64,000 bases of DNA from the NCBI RefSeq assembly GCF_037102585.1, contig NW_027043819.1:496001-560000 (forward strand). Direction: 5' to 3'. Below are positions 29,805-38,845 of the stretch, one piece after another (positions within the stretch are counted from its first letter, which is position 1; each line of letters opens with the position of its first letter). A program made the position numbers and the translations under genes. The notes beneath the pieces were generated by a model. The model was not told the DNA's origin, made no database searches, and saw only the letters and a list, made by a program, of their open reading frames with translations. The stretch is from Saccharomycopsis crataegensis. Taxonomy: Eukaryota; Ascomycota; Saccharomycetes; Ascoideales; Saccharomycopsidaceae.

Positions 29805-30493
29805 GCAAAAATATCAACTGACTTAGTTTCTATTTTTTAATTCTAACTGCTGTTGTTATTTTTTGTCTAGCGTTTTATTTTGTCATTTAATCATTACCCT
29901 TTTATTATCTTTTTTTTTTTTTCCCTCAGTGTCATTTATTTGATTTGAATCATTTTATATATTGTACTATTTTTTTTTATCGTTGTATATCTATATATAT
30001 ATTTTTTCTGGTTAAAGAGTCCAGTTTGAAAATAAATTTTTATATAAATGATAAATAAAGAAAACTGTAGTCGTTTAGAAAGTGCTTGGAATTGTTTCTC
30101 TTTTAGTTGATGGTGATATATTTTAAAAGAATCATGTCTTATAGTTATTGTGGCATGCATCTTAGATTTCACTTATATTGGAGTTGCATGTTAGTCATAA
30201 CACACATATGTACCTATACTATCTTTGTTTATCAGTAATAATAAGAAAGCTTATAATATAATTCTCAGACCCAACAATAAAACAGGAAGAAAAAATGTAT
30301 ATATAATAAGGAAAAACAAATAGAGGTTAGCCACCATATCAAGTTTGTTTGGGTGGTATGCAAATATGTCTTTGATCTCCAAAAGAGGTACCAAATTCAT
30401 GTCAAAAGATTCTACAACGATTTTAATAACATGAACAAAAAATATAAATTAATTTGATTTAATAAAAATAACATATACCCTAATCAAATAAAT
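29805..30493. other. convergent intergenic region YEF3-RPL6
   Basis: AT-rich 3' flanks with T-tracts near 29910-29922 and 29970-29977 and an alternating TA run near 29990. No gene was seen. Confidence 0.55.
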
Positions 30494-31655
30494 TTAAAAT
30501 TTCAACAAGTGTGGCTTGTCACCCTTCTTGAGAGTGAAAGAAGAAGCCAAGTATTGTTTCAACAATGGGGTTTGCTTGATAGCAGAGATCAAAGCAGAGT
30601 CAACCTTCTTTTGGTCGGCAACTCTTTCTGGGTTAACAGCCTTTTTGGAGTCCTTTTCTTCGAACAATTCAGCTTCAGTCTTCTTGGACTTCTTGGCAGC
30701 CTTGTCCTTAGCAAAGTATTTAACATCGAACTTAGAAACATCGACAGAGGAGACATCGACCTTGGTAGAGGTAGCAATGACGTAACGAGCGTTGACTCTT
30801 CTCAATGGAACACCATTGACCTTGAATGGACCAGAGACCAACAAAGTGTTGTCTTCCAAAGCCTTCAAGTAAACAACTCTCTTACCTCTGAAGTTACCAG
30901 ACAACAAAATCAAAACAGTACCTGGAACCAAAGTAGATCTCAACTTTTGTGGTTGAATACTCTTTCTGGTCTTCTTGGCAATTGGAGCATCTTCAGCAGG
31001 ATACCATTTTGGTGCCTAAAGTCTTGTTAGTATTATTATATCAAAAATATAACTAGAATAAATTTAGGAAAAAAAATAATGCTTCAATAATCGTGATGAT
31101 GATAATAATAAATGGACTTCCCTGTTCTCAAGTGATTATGATTCTCAAAGTTATAAATTTCATTGATATAATCGAGGAATCCTCGAGGAAACCAAGATCT
31201 AATTAGATGGAAGTTCTCTTGTATTTTATTGGATGATACTTTCTTCATGATAATAATGGTTCCTATTACTCAGACCAAAAACTGTATTCTTTTAAACTCA
31301 TTTATGACATTATTCCCAATTTAATATCTCTTGAATATAATATTATTATTCATATAGACCCTTCATATAAATTTTTCATTCACATATGGAATATTCATAA
31401 TAATTTAATTACTCATCTTTTTTGATATTACTTCTGAAGCTGTATTTTGTTGAGAACCTTTCACATTTTAATACTTTTAAATATATTATTAAATCTCTTC
31501 ATTGCAAGTATTCATTCCATGATTATTATTCATCATCGCCATCTCATCCACAATTAATTATCATCATCATTATAAGCAGTATTCCCCTTGATATTACTCG
31601 GCTCTATGTAGAGCCTTGTTCATTTTTAATTTTCACATACAACTTGAGTAGCCAT
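30494..31655 (-). CDS. RPL6: 60S ribosomal protein eL6 (two exons)
   Basis: Exon 1 is only 15 bases (31655-31641, MATQV). Exon 2 is 31015-30494 and begins [11 protein letters not shown], giving 178 residues. The 625-bp intron has a GTATGT donor, a TACTAAC branch point (just before CAAGACTTTAG) and is phase 0. The eL6 signature is clear: [41 protein letters not shown], and the ending [12 protein letters not shown]. The same exon structure, a five-codon first exon and a long intron, is known for RPL6 genes of S. cerevisiae. Codon bias is strong. Confidence 0.96.
31016..31640 (-). other. RPL6: RPL6 intron (625 bp)
   Basis: GTATGT donor at 31640, TACTAAC branch point near 31030 and TTTAG acceptor ending at 31016. 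I searched by eye for snoRNA C/D boxes on the sense strand and found no convincing pair. Confidence 0.9.
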
Positions 31656-31843
31656 TTTTGATGTTATTTTATCTGATAAATTAAACAAAAATTCAATCCG
31701 TCGACTATAATTTTTTGGTTGCAAGTCTATATTGATCAAGACTTTTTTTTTTTTTTACTTTTCCCTCCCTCACAGAATTGGGTAACGATTGTTCGACGTG
31801 GGATGTTTGTGCGATACTGAGTTACCGAGAGAGGCGTGCTACT

Positions 31844-31849
31844 CACGTG
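31844..31849. promoter_or_regulatory. CACGTG E-box upstream of RPL6
   Basis: CACGTG lies about 190 bp before the RPL6 start codon. In Candida albicans, ribosomal protein promoters are known to use Cbf1 (CACGTG) with Tbf1, so this is a plausible Cbf1 site. Confidence 0.45.
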
Positions 31850-32099
31850 TCAGATGGTCACACAGAGTCACTAAGTCCCAGTGCGATGTGCGCACGCGCA
31901 TTGTTGTATCTGCCCTGTATATCATCATGTGACCCAAACAACAATCTTATCAGGGCGGAAGAGGGAGGTGATAACATCAAAATTAGTGAACTCTTTAGAA
32001 TCTATCAAGGTTGTATTCTTCACAGCCAACGGCTTGGGTTAATTGGCCTTTATTGTGCCAAGAAGCCGTCTTCTTTTCACTCGGGAAAAGGTTATACGT

Positions 32100-34452
32100 A
32101 GTAAGCTAGTCCTATAGAGTTATTATGAGGTGACGCAGCGACTATTATGACCATGATCTAGCAGGTGGCTCGTGTAAATTCCAATACAAAGTGAAATCAT
32201 GGCATTATGAGGTTGAACTATGCAATGGACACCTTCCTAATGCAGATATACAACTTTCAAGATTAATTTCTACTAGATATCGGTTGACTACGTTATAGTT
32301 GTCCTTTTTTCTCCCTCTCGTTCTTTTAAGAAGCATAATTAATATGATTGTATATATCCACCTGTACTCATTGCGCGCACTGCCAAATTCTGACATGTTT
32401 TTTTTTGTCTTTTCCGATAACTCCTTTTAATTCCGGGGGTCAGTTCTTAAATGTCAGCGCAATATCACCCAAAACTGGAGGAGTATCAAGATATATACAT
32501 AATATGCTTATTCACCTATTGGATACTCTCATCATATCTTCATCCTATGGTTACTTTCAAGAGATATTTTTCTTTCTTTACAGAACAGCAGGCCAATCTC
32601 TAGCATATCTCAGAGATTGTCAAAGTCGGCGAGCACATCGACGAATGGGTTTTGTTATCAACGCATGAATAAACGTACAATATTTAATCTTTATTCCTAG
32701 AATTTTAGCGTAATATTCTTCTTGCGATATTCACTAGTATCTTCAAATTATTTTCATTTTATTAGTAGTATTATCTTCATTATCCGTTGCCCCTTGTATG
32801 CCATGCTGATCAAAACCTCTTCTATCTCCGGTGAATCTGTGAGTCAAAACAGCAGAGGTTGCAGTTGCTGTTTTGTGTACACCTTAGTTATAATTGGGCT
32901 TCCTATAGAACCATGTTTGGTAAGTAACAATTATCACCCGGGAATCGCTTCAAATAGAACTCAAAATATTTATATATCCTATTTTTTGGGCTCTATTTGC
33001 TCACGCTCTCACATTGGGAGCGTTCATAACCGTATTTGGGAAAATGTCCAATATCATCTGAGTTTGGCAATTTCTTTCATAACTCATTCCCTTGATGTTG
33101 TTGTTTTATGGCCCAACCTCAATTCAGTAGACAGAGATATTGCTTATGATAATTGGAAATTGCACAATCTGAACTTTCCTAGGAATTCTTGTACTTGAAT
33201 TATTGTTGATAATTTTTGGATTGACCGAAACTGTAAATGCTTGTAACTCTGCCATAGTTTACATGACTACATTCTTTTAAATTCTAAGGTCAGAAAACAC
33301 TCCCCATCCCTATAATGCATCATTACTGATGCTGTTATCCAAACAAACTCGTGAAGACTGTATGTCGACTATTTCTTGAGATTTTACAGCTAAAGAATTT
33401 CGTGCCATTGCTGTTTAGTTTAGTCTTGTGTTATACATCATTCATAGCATACTTTTTCCAACACTATCAATATACTCATGGCAATTCTACATCACTTGCC
33501 TGGGTCAAAATTTTTCCATTGAGATTGCGTTGGTAGTTCGTTCCATGATCGTCAGCTAGTAATTCAACACTGCGCCTATTATTATCTGTGGATTAGGTCT
33601 CAAAGCTTAAATACGGTCCTTTTCCATAAATTCAGAAACGTTTTTTGTATTTGAACTTTACGCTTAATGCGATGCTATTCTTATTGTTGGTTTTGATCAA
33701 GGATATCACAATTGACGAGAAACTATCACTACTGTATTCACAAGACTCCTCAATGGATGAAGAGAAAAAGAAAGTCTTGATAATGTTTAGAATCCTTATG
33801 TTATTTCTTTCTCATATCTAATATTCACGTTCTTTCGTTGTTCATACGTTCAAGTTTCTGTTATTAAATGAACATTCACCTTAATTAAGACGACGAACAT
33901 CTGATATTAGTACAAACAGCACATTGACTAGGTTTTACCACCGTCATTCGTTATTTATAGTCACACAGTACTGACAGGAATGAAATTGTAACAATCTAAA
34001 AAATTATCAGTGATAATGGAATAATACCAATTATATAATCATATAGGACAAGTATGTGCCTATGAAATAATTATTTAAGTACTATTTGGTCATATTGAGA
34101 TAACCAATGAAATGCCGAGTTATGGACTCCTCATGAACAGGTGATCTCCTATCACTCATTTAGATAAATGGATATGAACATTATTGCATTTACATGATAA
34201 TTCTTTTCAATAGATTGGAGCAATTCTCTTTTTCTCTTTCACTCAAAATGAGGAAAATAGAGACTATAAACATGTACTATAAAAAGAACAGACAGAGAAA
34301 GAAAAGCAGTAAGAAAACATTATTAGTACATTCAACACGATAGTCAAGGGAAAAAAACTAAAATCACAAAAGCAATGAGAACAACAAAATATGAATAAGT
34401 TAAAATAATCAAACCTCAACAAAATAACAGAAAAAAAGGGGGGCAAGTTAAC
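32100..34452. other. long sparse intergenic region
   Basis: Together with the RPL6 promoter this is the largest gene-poor stretch of the window (31656-34452). Several short open frames exist (31778-32101, 32348-32668, 32722-33198, 33351-33536), but none has a convincing complete protein. One of them may be a permease relic and is listed separately. Confidence 0.5.
32800..33200 (+). pseudogene. possible relic of an amino-acid/GABA-type permease
   Basis: The plus-strand frame read through 33198 has no good start codon. Its translation contains IYISYFLGSI, a hydrophobic stretch (LSLAISFITHSLDVVVLWP), then V-D-R-D-I-A-Y-D-NW. This order (ISY-x-x-P-I, helix, P, VTAxNMNW) resembles the last third of yeast APC-superfamily permeases such as Uga4. 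Key prolines and glycines are missing and the rest of the gene is absent, so at best it is an old fragment. The resemblance is by eye and could be chance. Confidence 0.2.
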
Positions 34453-35598
34453 CTAAATATCACGAGGAGTAATTAAAATCTTGATATTATGGTCTTTGTT
34501 ATTAATCAATTCTTTGAAACCCTTTTCAACGGCATCTTCAAGCTTGACCTTTCCAGTAATCAATTGTGCAATATTTTTCATGTCAATGTTTCCAGTGTGG
34601 ATTGCCTCGATCACTTGTTCAAAATCAAGTCTTGTGTAACACATAGAACCACAGTAGGATTTTTCTTCTAAAGTTACAGACATTGGTTTGAAGTTCTTGT
34701 TCACATCTGGCCAAATGGCAATATTGGTAGCTTTACCACCAGCGGCAAGGACACCGATGGAGGTGTCAAGAGATGCTTGGACCCCTGAGGCATCAAAAGA
34801 ATATTGGAATCCCCCAGTTCCTGCGGTGGCTTTCAAGGCATCGATACCTTCTTGAAGAGATTTGTATTCAAAAGGATTGAATGTTTCCACCCCGAAGTTG
34901 GCGGCTTGCAAACGTCTAACTTCTGCTGGTTCACTAACGACAATCTTACCGGCCTTATGCCCTTGTAAGGCCAATACTGTAGCGAGACCAATTGGGCCAG
35001 AACCCAAAACCACGGCAGAATCACCTTCTCTCAAACCAGAGAGTCTAACAGCATGCCAAGCAACACTAAGTGGCTCAATGAGGGCGGCAATGTCCATCGG
35101 AATGGATTTAGGGATTGGAATGGCATGTTTCTCACTGGTGACCACCCGTTCACTTAAACCTCCATCCGAAAAACCCAAGCCACAGAAGTTCAAGTAATGG
35201 CAAACGTTTGGTCTTCCGGCTATACAAGCATCACAGGTAGCAGTGTTAATTCTTGGATTATTACTAGGGAATCTTCTTCTATCAGCACATGTAGCCCCAG
35301 CTTCGACAACAACGTGGTCACCTGGTTTCAAGGTGGTGACACCGGCGCCGATTTCTCTGACAGTTCCGGAGAATTCATGTCCGAGACATAACGGGAGTTT
35401 TTCGTTTGATAATTCATCACCGCCGGTACTGGCCTTCTTGAAGAAAATTGGCCCGTCCAAGTATTCGTGAAGATCAGACCCACAAATCCCACAGTAAGCA
35501 ATGTCGATGATCAATTCATCGGGAACTTTGATTTTTGGTTCTTTGACATCGTTGGAGAATTTGATGTCATTCTTATCGTAAAAAAGGAGGCCCTTCAT
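34453..35598 (-). CDS. BDH1: (R,R)-butanediol dehydrogenase, zinc-dependent MDR family
   Basis: The protein has 381 residues; S. cerevisiae Bdh1 has 382. Catalytic zinc ligands are in IAYCGICGSDLHEY and LGHEFSG. The structural zinc loop is CADRRRF ... CDACIAGRPNVC. A Rossmann NAD-binding motif is at VVLGSGPIGLATV (about residues 195-205). The enzyme interconverts acetoin and 2,3-butanediol with NAD(H), an overflow and redox-balancing route in the cytosol. The Tc1/mariner transposon inserted about 490 bp upstream of its ATG, so the gene promoter now lies next to the left transposon end. Confidence 0.93.
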   Translation of the reverse strand: MKGLLFYDKNDIKFSNDVKEPKIKVPDELIIDIAYCGICGSDLHEYLDGPIFFKKASTGGDELSNEKLPLCLGHEFSGTVREIGAGVTTLKPGDHVVVEAGATCADRRRFPSNNPRINTATCDACIAGRPNVCHYLNFCGLGFSDGGLSERVVTSEKHAIPIPKSIPMDIAALIEPLSVAWHAVRLSGLREGDSAVVLGSGPIGLATVLALQGHKAGKIVVSEPAEVRRLQAANFGVETFNPFEYKSLQEGIDALKATAGTGGFQYSFDASGVQASLDTSIGVLAAGGKATNIAIWPDVNKNFKPMSVTLEEKSYCGSMCYTRLDFEQVIEAIHTGNIDMKNIAQLITGKVKLEDAVEKGFKELINNKDHNIKILITPRDI

Positions 35599-36083
35599 TG
35601 TGGTAAATGGAAGTGTTGGTGAAATAATATGTAAATAAGTTTATGAAATAAGTTGAGGAAGATGGCTTGTTTGTGACTGAATAAAAGTCATCAGGTGGAT
35701 GGGCGGTCAAGCGATATATTTATACTGCATGGCAACAAATTAAAAGCCGGTGGAGTGGTGAAGATTTGTATTCGCATAAGTACTACACAACAGCCGTTCA
35801 CCCACTTATCGTACCATAGGAATATAGGAAGCACTGCATTTAGGGGAATATTATATACACAGACAAGACGATAACGTTGTTATCGTTATTACATCACTGG
35901 AACACTATGGAAATAAATTGGTGCTGGTGGCACAACAAAAGATATGCCTTTTCATGGTGGTGCTTACATAAGCCAAGTTGGCTTGCAGATAATCTTTTTG
36001 ACAGGTTGTGCAATTTAGACTGTATCACCACCACCAATAATAATATAAAGTACTGATGTATTAACAATAAGTAAACACACGCA
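35599..36083. promoter_or_regulatory. BDH1 promoter region up to the transposon
   Basis: The AT-rich 5' flank of BDH1 contains the inverted repeat GATAACG-TT-GTTATCG-type sequence around 35868-35886 and a TATATTTATA run near 35715. A minus-strand 67-codon frame starting in the transposon end has no support. Confidence 0.5.
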
Positions 36084-36085
36084 TA

Positions 36086-36253
36086 CAGTGTTTTCATTTT
36101 TTATTCGTACCACCCACCGGAAATGTTCATACCAGTGGCAAAAAATAATTCATACCGACCCCCGGTATTTTTCGTACCACCGCAGCGGGATTTATTCAGA
36201 CCATCTAAGAAAAATAGTTCATACTATTGCACTTTAATTATTCATACCAACAG
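36086..36253 (+). repeat. left terminal inverted repeat with phased iterons
   Basis: The 168-bp repeat holds a TTCRTACC-like motif starting at 36104, 36126, 36149, 36171, 36195, 36218 and 36241, with an eighth degenerate copy at 36263 just outside it. Spacing is 22-24 bp, about two DNA turns, so all copies face the same side of the helix. They are probably transposase-binding sites. Confidence 0.9.
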
Positions 36254-36405
36254 TATATAAAATTCATATTAATTCCTTTCTTTTTTTATGTGACTGGCTC
36301 TATAAGCCTCTAAGCTACTCAGTTTAAACAAATTATACTCATTTTTTCCATAATTCTGTGCTACTTTCTATAAAACCGGGATATCTATAATAATATCAAT
36401 AATAT

Positions 36406-36411
36406 CACGTG
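36406..36411. promoter_or_regulatory. CACGTG E-box in the transposon promoter
   Basis: CACGTG (in TATCACGTGATTA) lies between the left repeat and the transposase, about 154 bp before the ATG. It is a possible host Cbf1- or Pho4-type site that drives the transposase gene. Confidence 0.35.
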
Positions 36412-36564
36412 ATTACGGTTTTCAAGAAATGGGAACGAATGTATGGTAGGAGCTGTTCTCCATTTAAGATGATGAATTCCCACTTTTGACATTCAATTCG
36501 GTCTTTATATGATCACCAGATTACTTACAAAAAAAAGCATAAGATTTTACCATCAAAACTAAGT

Positions 36565-37893
36565 ATGGACTTGAAAGCCAAGCTACTAACTGATGGGTAT
36601 GTTGATGGCCTAGGTAATAGATTCTATGCTGAACCCAGTGAAATGACTTTAGAGTCTGAAATAGCACCAGTTGAAGCTTGCTTTAGTTACAGTGACTATA
36701 AGCATTTTGAAAAACCAGGTATCATGGATATCATGGAAATTGATCCTATTTTCGAAGAAGAAGAAAATGCCGAGATGGAAATTGAAATGAAAGAACGAAG
36801 ATATAGAGGTTCGTACCGGTATTATAATCAAGCTGTCAAACAAAGATTTTGGCACTTGGTCATGGAAGAAGGTGTATCAGCTTACAAGGCTGCAAAATTA
36901 GAAGATATACCTTTGCAAACTGCTTACACATGGAAAAGAAAGTGGAACAAAATACTTGTCAATGAATTAAATGGTATCTCGAAGCCAATAAAGAAAAGAG
37001 GTCGTAAACCCCTTCTCACTGATGAACATAAGGAATTCCTTCAAAAATTGATAAAGGAAGATGCTACAGTGACTCTCGATTTTATGTTGGAGAGACTCAA
37101 GAAAGCCTTCACCAATGTAAGAGCCAAGGCTACAACAATCTATAACTTTGTAACCAAGGTCTGTAAGCTAAGTCTCAAACGTATTTCTAAATGGGCTTTG
37201 AGAAGAAGTCTGGAGGAATTGAAGAAACAGAGACTCGAGTGGGCAGAGAAGTATAAAGACAAGCTCGACTTTAGTCAAAACTGTATTTTCATCGACGAAG
37301 CAGGTTTCAATATCAGTATGCGGCGTGAGTATGGATGGTCTGCTGTGGGTGAAAAAGCAGTTCTTACTGTTCCCGTAACCAGAGGGCTTAATATTTCGTT
37401 CATTGGGGCAATTTCTGTCAAAGGTTGTATTGAATTAAAGGTCAGAACTCCAGTGGCTACATCCAATAAGAAGAGAAAACTTGATTCAGAAACGACCATT
37501 GACAAAGTGAGTAAAGGTACTACAGCTAATCACTTCTACAGTTTTGTAAAGTCAGTGATCCAGCAAATAGAAAATAACGAGGAGCTCAAAGGTATGAAAT
37601 ATTTGATCCTTGATAATGCTGCCATTCATAAACGACGTGATCTTCAGTTACTAGTGGCACTGAGTGGCTTGGAACTTGTGTTTTTACCTCCTTATTCTCC
37701 AGGGTTGAATGCTATAGAAGAATTCTGGTCAGTATGTAAGAGTAAAGTCAAAAGATCAAACTTGAGCAAGAAGGAGCAATTAACTCCAAGGGTGAAAGAA
37801 GCCACAGAAAATATTTCCCTTGATAGTTACAAGGGATTCTGCAGACATGCTTCTAGACATATTGATCTCTGTTTACAACAGCAGCTCTTTTGA
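36565..37893 (+). CDS. Tc1/mariner DD34E transposase
   Basis: The protein has 442 residues. An acidic N-terminus (1-85) is followed by a helix-turn-helix region (about 90-140, AYKAAKLEDIPLQTAYTWKRKW) and the AT-hook-like KKRGRKPL (about 146-153), then a second helical DNA-binding block (155-215). The DDE_3 catalytic core carries Asp244 (FIDEAGFN), Asp350 (LDNAAIH) and Glu385 (PPYSPGLNAIEEFW), with 34 residues between the last two. It should cut and paste the element into TA sites. The frame is whole and all three catalytic acids are present. Codon use is mixed rather than highly biased. Confidence 0.95.
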   Translation: MDLKAKLLTDGYVDGLGNRFYAEPSEMTLESEIAPVEACFSYSDYKHFEKPGIMDIMEIDPIFEEEENAEMEIEMKERRYRGSYRYYNQAVKQRFWHLVMEEGVSAYKAAKLEDIPLQTAYTWKRKWNKILVNELNGISKPIKKRGRKPLLTDEHKEFLQKLIKEDATVTLDFMLERLKKAFTNVRAKATTIYNFVTKVCKLSLKRISKWALRRSLEELKKQRLEWAEKYKDKLDFSQNCIFIDEAGFNISMRREYGWSAVGEKAVLTVPVTRGLNISFIGAISVKGCIELKVRTPVATSNKKRKLDSETTIDKVSKGTTANHFYSFVKSVIQQIENNEELKGMKYLILDNAAIHKRRDLQLLVALSGLELVFLPPYSPGLNAIEEFWSVCKSKVKRSNLSKKEQLTPRVKEATENISLDSYKGFCRHASRHIDLCLQQQLF

Positions 37894-38208
37894 AAACAAA
37901 TACCAAAGATGAAGAAAAAAAATTAGAAAACAAAATACAGAAAACAAACCAAAAAAAAAAAAGTAAAAACTATAAAAAAAATTACATAAAGACGCAACAA
38001 AGCTCCAAAACAAATTAATGAAAATTTAAAATTTTAAGGAAGGACGAAACCACTCCAAAATTTGGTTATGAGCCTTTGAAATGGTAAATGAGTATTGCAA
38101 AGGGGCTTTATTGGGTGTGCGGGTCCCCTGTAACATGTTTAATAATATCAAAGATAAAATATTAATGAAAGCATAAGAATTTTATGCATTTAGTATGAAT
38201 TTTGTATT
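37894..38208. other. transposon 3' non-coding segment
   Basis: A-rich sequence directly after the transposase stop (about 37900-38040), then unique DNA up to the right inverted repeat. No second gene was seen in the element. Confidence 0.7.
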
Positions 38209-38376
38209 CTGTTGGTATGAATAATTAAAGTGCAATAGTATGAACTATTTTTCTTAGATGGTCTGAATAAATCCCGCTGCGGTGGTACGAAAAATACCGG
38301 GGGTCGGTATGAATTATTTTTTGCCACTGGTATGAACATTTCCGGTGGTTGGTACGAATAAAAAATGAAAACACTG
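38209..38376 (-). repeat. right terminal inverted repeat
   Basis: This is the reverse complement of 36086-36253 with one mismatch, near position 27 from the tip (ACCACCC against ACCAACC). It carries the same series of motifs in inverted order (GGTAYGAA as read on the plus strand). Confidence 0.95.
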
Positions 38377-38378
38377 TA

Positions 38379-38845
38379 TCATATATATTTATATAAATAT
38401 GCAGTATTAGAAGTTCCAGATAGCCAATTGTCGCAAATAATTGAATTCGGCTCGGTCAGGAGAAAAAAAAAATGCTATTACCAAGTGACAACTATTGTAC
38501 ATGTCAAATCCCATCTAATATATATAAATAATTCCATGCGTTGGCAAACGTGGGTTTTTGTACAAGCGCAATGTGTTTCTTGCCGTCCTATTGGACACAT
38601 ATTGATCATAGTAAATATCATATAGTATGTTATGTATAGTATAATACGGATAATCCGTACCAGCCCCTATAGTGATAAGATAGGGTCTCCCACGTGCTAA
38701 ACCAGCCATCCGAGGATGCAACAAATATAATCCCAGTCGTGCGACCTCATACAATTTTTTTTTCTTTTTTTAATTTGACATTTATTACTAGCCGAGACAG
38801 CTTATTATCATTAACACTCAAAATATCTTCCAAAATCATTGCAAT
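38379..38845. promoter_or_regulatory. promoter of the VTC5-like gene
   Basis: The region contains a perfect 15-bp palindrome TACGGATAATCCGTA (38645-38659, CGG-N5-CCG) and a CACGTG E-box at 38691-38696, about 150 bp before the ATG. CACGTG is the core site of Pho4, which induces VTC1-4 in phosphate starvation in S. cerevisiae. Use here is inferred. Confidence 0.5.

Larger units (their letters stand above)
36086..38376 (+). mobile_element. complete Tc1/mariner-superfamily DNA transposon
   Basis: The element is 2291 bp long and flanked by TA on both sides (36084-36085 and 38377-38378), the target duplication of this superfamily. It has 168-bp terminal inverted repeats starting CAGTGTTTTC that differ at a single base, and one intact 442-codon transposase. 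Beyond 168 bp the ends stay partly similar for another ~15 bp. The near-identical ends and intact gene point to recent insertion. It sits between BDH1 and the VTC5-like gene and breaks no gene. Candida albicans carries Tc1/mariner elements called Cirt; relationship to those is likely but not shown here. Confidence 0.95.

Noticed and set aside
31778-32101. 107-codon frame upstream of RPL6
   Set aside because: Lies in the RPL6 promoter on the opposite strand; no domain or signal supports it.
35894-36097. 67-codon frame starting in the left transposon end
   Set aside because: Its ATG lies inside the inverted repeat (ATGAAAACACTG) and the mirror frame exists at the right end (38365-38625); both are products of the repeat.
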